A program made the position numbers and the translations under genes. The notes beneath the pieces are model-generated. The model was not told the DNA's origin, did not search any database, and worked only from the letters and a program-made list of their open reading frames with translations. Below are positions 58,693-64,000 of a DNA stretch of 64,000 bases, in pieces. Origin of the DNA: DASSFZ01 sp035292585 (GTDB taxonomy: Bacteria > Chloroflexota > Anaerolineae > Fen-1058); contig DATDPU010000025.1 of NCBI GenBank assembly GCA_035292585.1, positions 1-64,000 of the forward strand, in the 5' to 3' direction. Positions within the stretch are counted from its first letter, which is position 1. Every line of letters starts with the position of its first letter.

Positions 58693-61545
58693 ATGCTCGA
58701 TCCATCGTCGGCGCTGATCCTCTTTGCGCTATTTCAAGCCACCGAGAAAATCATCGGCTACGCGGGCGGCAAAATCGCCGATGCAATGACCCAGCCAGTC
58801 TGGGATGCGGCCGAAGAGCATGCCAAGTGGCTGGCCGGAAAGGATGACACGGCCAGGCGCTGGCAGGCGTTCGGCCAGGCTTTCGCCGAGGCCAGGGCGC
58901 GCTTCGAGCGCGACGCGCCCAACCCGGACGTCGCCCGTCGCGTGAGCGGCGTGCTGGAAAAGCTGGCGCTGAAACCCGACGCCGACCGCGAGTGGCTGGC
59001 CCGGCTCGCGCCTGAGCTGGAAAAAGCCTCGCTGATCTCCGAGCGGCCGGACGCGAGCGTGGTCGCCTATCTGCTCGCCAGCGCCTTCGAGAAGGGTGAT
59101 GGAGTCGCGCCCTCGCGCGCCGACCTCGCCGATGCCACCGCCGTCTTCGTGTCCGCGTTTCAGGATCGCCTCTTCGCGCAGCCCGCCTACCAGGAGTTGA
59201 TGCTCAGGCGCGCGTGGTGGGAACAGTTGCGCCAGCCGCGCTACGACACACGCGAGCGCTATCTGGCGCAACTGATCGACTGCAATCAAGACCTCGACTT
59301 CGTCGGCATCCCCGAATTGAAAGACCGGCAGGCGCTGCGCATCGAAGACGTGTTCATCCATCTGCAAGCCGAGGTCCAACTGGAGCCGGAGCGCGGCGCG
59401 CTGGTCGAGCGCATCGCCCGTGGCGAGGAGTTCGGCGAGAGACTGGCCGAGACGGCGGAGCGGTTGACGCGCTACCCGCGCGAGACGCTCAAGCGCCGCC
59501 TCGCGGCCAACGCTGCGCTGCGCGAGTATCCACGCATGGCCGTCCTGGGCGATCCGGGCGCGGGCAAGACGACGCTGCTCAAGTACATCGCCATCGCCTT
59601 CGCGCAAATGCAGAGCGGCAAGCTGGGGCTGAACGAAGACCGCCTGCCGATCTTCGTCCGGCTGTACGACTACGTCGCCAAGCAGGCCGAGCGTCAGGCC
59701 GACTACTCGCTCGTCGATTATTTGTACACGCAGGCGCGCGAGACCCTGCTGCTCACGCTCGAACCCGGCTTCTTCGAAAGCGCGCTGGAGCGCGGCGAGT
59801 GCTGCGTGTGCCTGGACGGGCTGGACGAGCTGGGCGGGGCCGGGTTGCGCCGCGAAGTGACCGCCGCCGTCGAAGCGCTGGCGAACAAGTATCCGCGCAA
59901 CCGTTACCTCGTCACCTCGCGCAGCGTCGGGTACGAGGAAGCGCCGCTCGACCGGCGCGAGTTCGTCCACCATACTATCCTGCCGCTGAGCGACGACGAC
60001 ATCCGCGCCTTCGTGCCGAAGTGGTACGCGGCGCGCGAGAAAAACCCGGCGGTCGCGCGCGAGCGGGCCGAGCATCTGACGAAGACGATCATGGCCGAGC
60101 CGCGCATCAAGTCGCTGGCCGCCAACCCGCTGATGCTGACGATCATCGCGCTGGTGCACCGCATCGAGGCGGAGCTGCCGCACGAGCGGGTGAAGCTGTA
60201 CGACAAGTGCGTGACCGCGCTGGTGGAGACGTGGGAGGAGGTCAAGCGACTGCGGGTCGAAGACCGGCAGCGCCCGTACTACAAGCATCGCCGCCGCCTG
60301 CTCGAACAGCTCGCCGGCTGGATGCACGCGCAGCCCGGCGAGTCGGGCCGCGCACGGGAAGTGAAGGAGGGCGACCTCGAACTGCAACTGCGGCGCTTCC
60401 TGCTGGACAATCCGAAGCTGCAACTCGACGACGAAGACGCGCGGCAGGAGGCGCAGGCATTCATCGGGCTGGCGAAGGGCCGCACCGGCCTGCTCGTCGA
60501 GCGCGGCGAAGGCATTTACGCCTTCGCGCACCTCACCTTCCAGGAGTATTTGGCAGCCGCCGACATAGAGCGCCGGCTGGTGCACAACATCGACGCGATG
60601 TGGGACGAGATTCAGCCGCGCCTGCACGACCCACACTGGCGCGAAGTCATCCTGCTGCTGCTCGGTAGCCTGAACAGGTTCGAGAAGCCCCCAACCGAGC
60701 TGGTGAGCCGCATCTTCAAGCGCACGGACGAGTACGAGGACGTGCTGCACCGCCACCTGTTGCTCGCCGCCCGCGCGCTGGCAGATCGGGTTGAGGTAGA
60801 TGTGGCGCTGCGCGATGCGATCGTAGACCGGCTGCTGGCGATCGCCCGATCCGATGAATTAGCTCAATACGATGCGCTGGCCGCGCTCGGCTCACTTCAA
60901 GGCAATTCTCGCGCGGCAGCGGGCCTGCTGGCGCTGGCGCGCGATGCGCAGGTAGAAGGTTGGGTGCGGAGCGCCGCCGCGCTCGCGCTGGGGCAGTTGG
61001 GCCGCGCCGACGAGGCCGCATCGATATTGCTGGCGCTGGCGCGCGATGCGCAGGTAGAAGGTTGGGTGCGGAGCGCCGCCGCGCACGCGCTGGGGCAGTC
61101 GGGCCGCGCCGACGAGGCGGTGTTGAGCGGCTTGCTGGCGCTGGCGCGCGATGCAGAGGTGGACGCCTGGGTGCGGAGCGCCGCCGCGCACGCGCTGGGG
61201 CCGTTGGGCCGCGCCGACGAGGCCGCATCGATATTGCTGGCGCTGGCGCGCGATGCGCAGGTGGCCGCCGGGGTGCGGCGCGCCGCCGCGCACGCGCTGG
61301 GGCAGTTGGGCCGCGCCGACGAGGCCGCATCGATATTGCTGGCGCTGGCGCGCGGTACGCAGGTGGACGCCGAGGTGCGATACGCCGCCGCGTCTGCGCT
61401 GGGGCAGTTGGGCCGCGCCGACGAGGCGGTGGTGAGCGGCTTGCTGGCGCTGGCGCGCGATGCGCAGGTGGACGCCGGGGTGCGGCGCGCCGCTTATGAC
61501 AGCTTGAAGGCACTGCTGCGGGGTGAACGGGAGAGCGGTGGGTGA
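58693..61545 (+). CDS. STAND ATPase of the NACHT type with C-terminal HEAT-like repeats
   Basis: This 950-residue protein has three parts. The N-terminal part (about 1-270) is helical and unrecognised; it begins DPSSALILFALFQATEKIIGY, possibly a membrane-associated or effector helix. The NACHT ATPase has Walker A GDPGAGKTT (286-294), Walker B CLDGLDEL (373-380, the DGxDE form of NACHT), and TSRSVGY. From residue 745 six near-identical 34-35-residue HEAT-like repeats (LLALARDAQV...ALGQLGRADEA) form the sensor end. A GGAGAAAGG ribosome site sets the ATG. Bacterial NACHT proteins are often antiphage; here the flanking repeats and the transposase next door support a mobile, defence-like locus, but activity is not shown. 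Confidence 0.9.
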   Translation: MLDPSSALILFALFQATEKIIGYAGGKIADAMTQPVWDAAEEHAKWLAGKDDTARRWQAFGQAFAEARARFERDAPNPDVARRVSGVLEKLALKPDADREWLARLAPELEKASLISERPDASVVAYLLASAFEKGDGVAPSRADLADATAVFVSAFQDRLFAQPAYQELMLRRAWWEQLRQPRYDTRERYLAQLIDCNQDLDFVGIPELKDRQALRIEDVFIHLQAEVQLEPERGALVERIARGEEFGERLAETAERLTRYPRETLKRRLAANAALREYPRMAVLGDPGAGKTTLLKYIAIAFAQMQSGKLGLNEDRLPIFVRLYDYVAKQAERQADYSLVDYLYTQARETLLLTLEPGFFESALERGECCVCLDGLDELGGAGLRREVTAAVEALANKYPRNRYLVTSRSVGYEEAPLDRREFVHHTILPLSDDDIRAFVPKWYAAREKNPAVARERAEHLTKTIMAEPRIKSLAANPLMLTIIALVHRIEAELPHERVKLYDKCVTALVETWEEVKRLRVEDRQRPYYKHRRRLLEQLAGWMHAQPGESGRAREVKEGDLELQLRRFLLDNPKLQLDDEDARQEAQAFIGLAKGRTGLLVERGEGIYAFAHLTFQEYLAAADIERRLVHNIDAMWDEIQPRLHDPHWREVILLLLGSLNRFEKPPTELVSRIFKRTDEYEDVLHRHLLLAARALADRVEVDVALRDAIVDRLLAIARSDELAQYDALAALGSLQGNSRAAAGLLALARDAQVEGWVRSAAALALGQLGRADEAASILLALARDAQVEGWVRSAAAHALGQSGRADEAVLSGLLALARDAEVDAWVRSAAAHALGPLGRADEAASILLALARDAQVAAGVRRAAAHALGQLGRADEAASILLALARGTQVDAEVRYAAASALGQLGRADEAVVSGLLALARDAQVDAGVRRAAYDSLKALLRGERESGG
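60925..61545 (+). repeat. Six near-identical tandem DNA repeats encoding HEAT-like units
   Basis: Units start at 60925, 61027, 61132, 61234, 61336 and 61441, with periods of 102 or 105 bp (34 or 35 codons, in frame). Identity is high at the DNA level, including synonymous positions, so the array has recently expanded or been homogenised. Variation is concentrated in the second helix start (EGWVRS, DAWVRS, AAGVRR, DAEVRY, DAGVRR). Confidence 0.9.
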
Positions 61546-61560
61546 GTGGTGGAGAGAAAA

Positions 61561-61718
61561 AAACTAATCCCGTCCCCGGCGACTCTTGACCATTGAGCGT
61601 GTCGGCGGCTCAACCGGATGTGAGCCGTGAAGTGAGTGGAGATGGAGATGCGTGTTTCGTTTGGTTGAGAGATGGAAGATGTCGAATGGTCAAGGGCCTG
61701 TGGAGGAAGGGATTAGCT
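61561..61718 (+). repeat. Palindromic repeat, downstream unit 1
   Basis: Starts AAACTAATCCCGTCCC, ends GGGATTAGCT, with TTGACCATT/AATGGTCAA and CGGCTCA/TGAGCCG pairs inside. It begins 15 bp after the NACHT stop and is the inverse of the upstream units. Confidence 0.85.
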
Positions 61719-61735
61719 GTAAAGCATGTCAAAAC

Positions 61736-61774
61736 AAAACTAATCCCACCCCAGCCGACTCTTGACCATTGGGC
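61736..61774 (+). repeat. Fragment of the palindromic repeat, downstream side
   Basis: AAAACTAATCCCACCCC to TCTTGACCATTGGGC, the left end only, mirroring the single fragment on the upstream side. Confidence 0.75.
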
Positions 61775-61931
61775 AAAAACTAATCCCGTCCCAAACGACT
61801 CTTGACCATTGAGCGTGTCGGCGTCTCAATCGGTGTCGAGTGTTGTGGGGAGAACGAGCCGCTGATGCGTCATTCGGATGGGCTGGCTGAGCGGTCGAAT
61901 GGTCAAGGGCCTGCGTGGGATGGGATTAGCT
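61775..61931 (+). repeat. Palindromic repeat, downstream unit 2
   Basis: AAAAACTAATCCCGTCCC to GGGATTAGCT. Its middle (about 61833-61895) is diverged from the other units, while both ends are conserved. Confidence 0.8.
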
Positions 61932-61946
61932 GTAAAGCGTTTCAAG

Positions 61947-62096
61947 ACTAATCTCGTCCCGGGCGACTCTTGACCCTTGAACGTGTCGGCGGCTCAACCG
62001 GATGTGAGTCGTGAAGTGAAGGCAGGCGCACGTTTCGTTTGGTTGAGAGACGCAAGAGGTCGAATGGTCAAGGGCCTGCGTGGGATGGGATTAGCT
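61947..62096 (+). repeat. Palindromic repeat, downstream unit 3
   Basis: ACTAATCTCGTCCC to GGGATTAGCT, 150 bp, with the GGCTCAACCGGATGTGAGTC core intact. Confidence 0.85.
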
Positions 62097-62116
62097 TTCA
62101 AGCCTTTCAAAACAAA

Positions 62117-62266
62117 ACTAATCCTATCCCGGGCAACTCTTGACCCTTGAGCGTGTCGGCGGCTCAACCGGATGCAAGTCGTGAAGTGAAGGCAGACGCG
62201 CGTTTCGTTTGGTTGGGAGACGGAAGAGGTCGAATGGTCAAGAGCCTGTAGGGGAAGGGATTAGCT
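62117..62266 (+). repeat. Palindromic repeat, downstream unit 4
   Basis: ACTAATCCTATCCC to GGGATTAGCT, 150 bp, ending 65 bp before the transposase ATG. The spacer form AAAGCNTTTCAAAAC between units is itself conserved. Confidence 0.85.
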
Positions 62267-62330
62267 CTAAAGCCTTTCAACACTAAAGCAAATCAAAACG
62301 AACATCGACGATTGAAGAGATAGCCCGGCA

Positions 62331-62735
62331 ATGCCCAAACAAACTACACCACCCGCGCGTGTCTACTATCACGTCACATTCCAAACGCGGCGGCGCATCC
62401 CGGCCATTTATGACGAAGTCGAGGCGTACTTTCGCGAAGTTGTGCCGCAAATTGCGAAGCAGGGCGAGTTCGTCGTGCTCGAAGTCGGCGTCGTTCCGAC
62501 GCACGTGCACCTGCTCATCGAGAAAGCGCCGTGGGCTGATTTGGTCGCCATCGTTCATGCCATACAAGACAGCACCTCGACAAGCCTATTGGAACACTTC
62601 CCAGAACTCGCGCTCGACCTGAAGGCCGATCGTTTCTGGACGGACGGCTACCATTACGAGCGGCACACGCAGAAATCGTTGGAGACCGTTCGGCGCTACA
62701 TCCGCGATCAGAAGCGGCATCACGGTCTGGCGTGA
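62331..62735 (+). CDS. IS200/IS605 or REP-associated HUH transposase
   Basis: This 134-residue Y1 transposase has the HUH motif THVHLLIE (His58, His60) and the catalytic Tyr123 in VRRYIRDQKRHHG. The start ARVYYHVTFQTRRRIP is typical of TnpA_REP/IS200-like proteins. These act on single-stranded DNA at hairpins. There is no tnpB. The palindromic array ending 65 bp upstream, and its relatives beyond the NACHT gene, are the natural candidates for its substrate, as in REP/RAYT systems. Length and complete motifs suggest it is functional. Confidence 0.9.
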   Translation: MPKQTTPPARVYYHVTFQTRRRIPAIYDEVEAYFREVVPQIAKQGEFVVLEVGVVPTHVHLLIEKAPWADLVAIVHAIQDSTSTSLLEHFPELALDLKADRFWTDGYHYERHTQKSLETVRRYIRDQKRHHGLA

Positions 62736-62777
62736 TGAGTTCGGTAAATTTACAGACGGCGATCCGTCCTTCTCCAG

Positions 62778-62786
62778 TGGTATAAT
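62778..62786 (+). promoter_or_regulatory. Extended -10 element before tyrS
   Basis: TGGTATAAT, 45 bp before the ATG at 62832. Confidence 0.5.
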
Positions 62787-62831
62787 CCCTGCCATACCTC
62801 CCCATTCTCAGACTCCCACTCGGAGTGACCG

Positions 62832-64000
62832 ATGTTGTCGATCGATGAACAAGTCGCCTTGCTCATGCAGGGCGCTGAGTACGGCGACGAGACGCTCAAG
62901 CAGAACATGGCCGCCGAGCTCAAGCAACGGCTGATTGAATCCGCGCAAGAGGGCCGCCCGCTGCGCGTGTACTGCGGCTACGATCCTACCAAGCCCGATC
63001 TGCATCTCGGCCACACCATCACCATGCGCAAGCTGCGCCAGTTCCAGGAACTCGGCCACGACGTGACGTTCCTGATTGGCAACTACACGTCGCTCGTCGG
63101 CGACCCATCCGACAAGGACAAGCTGCGCCCGCAGCTGACGCCGGAGCAGATCGCCGAAAACGCCCGCACTTACGCCGAACAAGCGTTTAAGATTCTCGAT
63201 CGGGACAAGACCCATATCCGGTATAATGCCGAATGGCTGGGCGAGCTGTCATTCCTCGATCTGATCCAAATGGCGTCGAATTTCACGGTGCAGCAATTCC
63301 TGGCGCGCGAGAACTTCGCGCTGCGGCTGGAGCGCGGCGACCCCGTTTACCTGCACGAATTGTATTACTCGCTGATGCAGGGTTACGACGCCGTCGCCCA
63401 GCACACCGATGTGCAGGTCGGGGGCAGCGAGCAACTGTTCAACATCATCGTCGCCGGGCGCAAGCTGCAAGAGGCGCTGGGCCAAAAGCCGCAGATCGGC
63501 ATCCTGATGAGCATCCTGCCCGGCACCGACGGCGTCGTGCGCATGTCGAAAAGCCTGGGTAATCACATCGGGATTTTCGACGCGCCGGAGGACATGTACG
63601 GTAAAGTGATGAGCCTGCCCGATTCGGCCATGCCGACCTACTACCAGCTGGTCACGCGCTACACGCCCGCGCACATCGCCGAGATCGAAGGACGCCTGGC
63701 AAGCGGCGCGCTGCACCCGCGCGATGCCAAGATGCAATTGGCGCACGAGATCGTCTCGATCTTCCACGGCGACGAAGCGGCCGCCCGCGCCGAAGCGCAC
63801 TTCGTCGCCGTATTCCAGCAACACGAACTGCCCGCCGACATACCTGAACTGCGGTTGGAGCAGCCGACGAACATCGTTGACTTGCTCGCCTCCACTCGGC
63901 TGGCGACGAGCAAGAGCGAGGCGCGCCGCCTGATCGAGCAGGGTGGCGTTAAACTGAACGGCGCGACCGTGAAGAGCATCACACACGCTGTCGAACCTGG
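62832..64000 (+). CDS. tyrS: Tyrosyl-tRNA synthetase, cut by the window end
   Basis: This class I synthetase is complete from the ATG (GGAG ribosome site at 62821-62824) but has no stop before 64000; 389 codons are visible. It has the HIGH motif HLGH (residues 58-61), YYSLMQGYD and QVGGSEQLFN, the KMSKS motif RMSKS (237-241), and the start of a C-terminal S4 RNA-binding domain (SKSEARRLIEQGGVKLNG). The order fits the TyrZ/shorter bacterial type. It is preceded by an extended -10 box. Confidence 0.96.
   Translation, partial: MLSIDEQVALLMQGAEYGDETLKQNMAAELKQRLIESAQEGRPLRVYCGYDPTKPDLHLGHTITMRKLRQFQELGHDVTFLIGNYTSLVGDPSDKDKLRPQLTPEQIAENARTYAEQAFKILDRDKTHIRYNAEWLGELSFLDLIQMASNFTVQQFLARENFALRLERGDPVYLHELYYSLMQGYDAVAQHTDVQVGGSEQLFNIIVAGRKLQEALGQKPQIGILMSILPGTDGVVRMSKSLGNHIGIFDAPEDMYGKVMSLPDSAMPTYYQLVTRYTPAHIAEIEGRLASGALHPRDAKMQLAHEIVSIFHGDEAAARAEAHFVAVFQQHELPADIPELRLEQPTNIVDLLASTRLATSKSEARRLIEQGGVKLNGATVKSITHAVEP

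Noticed and set aside
58729..60756. 675-codon minus-strand frame inside the NACHT gene
   Set aside because: Antisense shadow of a gene whose plus-strand motifs are unmistakable.
61593..61805. Plus-strand frame downstream of the NACHT gene
   Set aside because: It lies wholly within the palindromic repeat units and changes between units.
58262..62266. CRISPR array
   Set aside because: Units are about 150 bp and internally palindromic, and the spacers between units are conserved, not unique. No cas gene is nearby.
63222..63227. TATAAT box
   Set aside because: It lies inside the tyrS coding region (codons for Arg-Tyr-Asn) and has no gene downstream in range.

Overview
The window is 64 kb of dense, high-GC bacterial DNA (mostly low-to-mid 60s percent by eye) with 4-bp ATGA/GTGA gene overlaps and many small hairpin repeats. 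No rRNA or tRNA gene was found. Chloroflexota (Anaerolineae-like) is the most likely source. The hints are stacked-GAF histidine kinases, a KaiC-like ATPase operon, SpoVS without other sporulation genes, a membrane-anchored baseplate-J-like protein, M16 peptidase pairs and families of dispersed hairpins. This assignment is inference; no marker was compared with a database.

Left part (1-25.7 kb). Plus-strand genes are an AlaX-type editing protein, a degenerate metallo-beta-lactamase-fold protein and secA. They are followed by a translationally coupled signalling operon (winged helix, KaiC-like ATPase, two small membrane paralogues, a six-GAF histidine kinase) that ends in adenosine deaminase. 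A minus-strand block then holds mutM, unknown proteins, a retropepsin-like/antitoxin-like pair, trpS, acpS, two M16 peptidases, ugd, an FAD oxidoreductase and a flippase-like membrane protein.

Middle (25.7-50 kb). A repeat-rich gap precedes spoVS, a PHP phosphoesterase and a DinB-like gene. A minus-strand respiratory operon follows: cytochrome b, an eight- to nine-haem cytochrome c, a Rieske protein and mobB. After a zinc-ribbon protein, a TA-flanked MITE, an orphan AbrB-type antitoxin and endonuclease V comes an AT-richer island (35.2-41.2 kb, mid-40s percent GC by eye). The island carries a stand-alone alanyl-tRNA-synthetase-like catalytic protein, a GAF histidine kinase, three receiver-like proteins (one lacking the phosphoacceptor Asp) and a membrane protein. 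Polysaccharide genes follow (UDP-xylose synthase, O-antigen ligase-like, two GtrA, GT4). With ugd they could make and use UDP-glucuronate and UDP-xylose. Then come a cupredoxin lipoprotein, a patatin and pyrimidine-nucleoside phosphorylase.

Right part (50-64 kb). A minus-strand block holds a broken response-regulator gene, a short substrate-binding lipoprotein, mltG, ruvX, a second copy of the MITE nested in a fragment of itself, the baseplate-J-like gene and alaS. A STAND/NACHT ATPase with six near-identical HEAT-like repeats follows. It is flanked by arrays of a roughly 150-bp palindromic repeat, inverted on the two sides, and the downstream array abuts an IS200/REP-type HUH transposase gene. 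A 3'-truncated tyrS ends the window.

The two regions most likely to be undescribed systems are the NACHT / palindromic-repeat / HUH-transposase locus (58.3-62.7 kb) and the AlaRS-like / histidine kinase / receiver island (35.3-41.2 kb).
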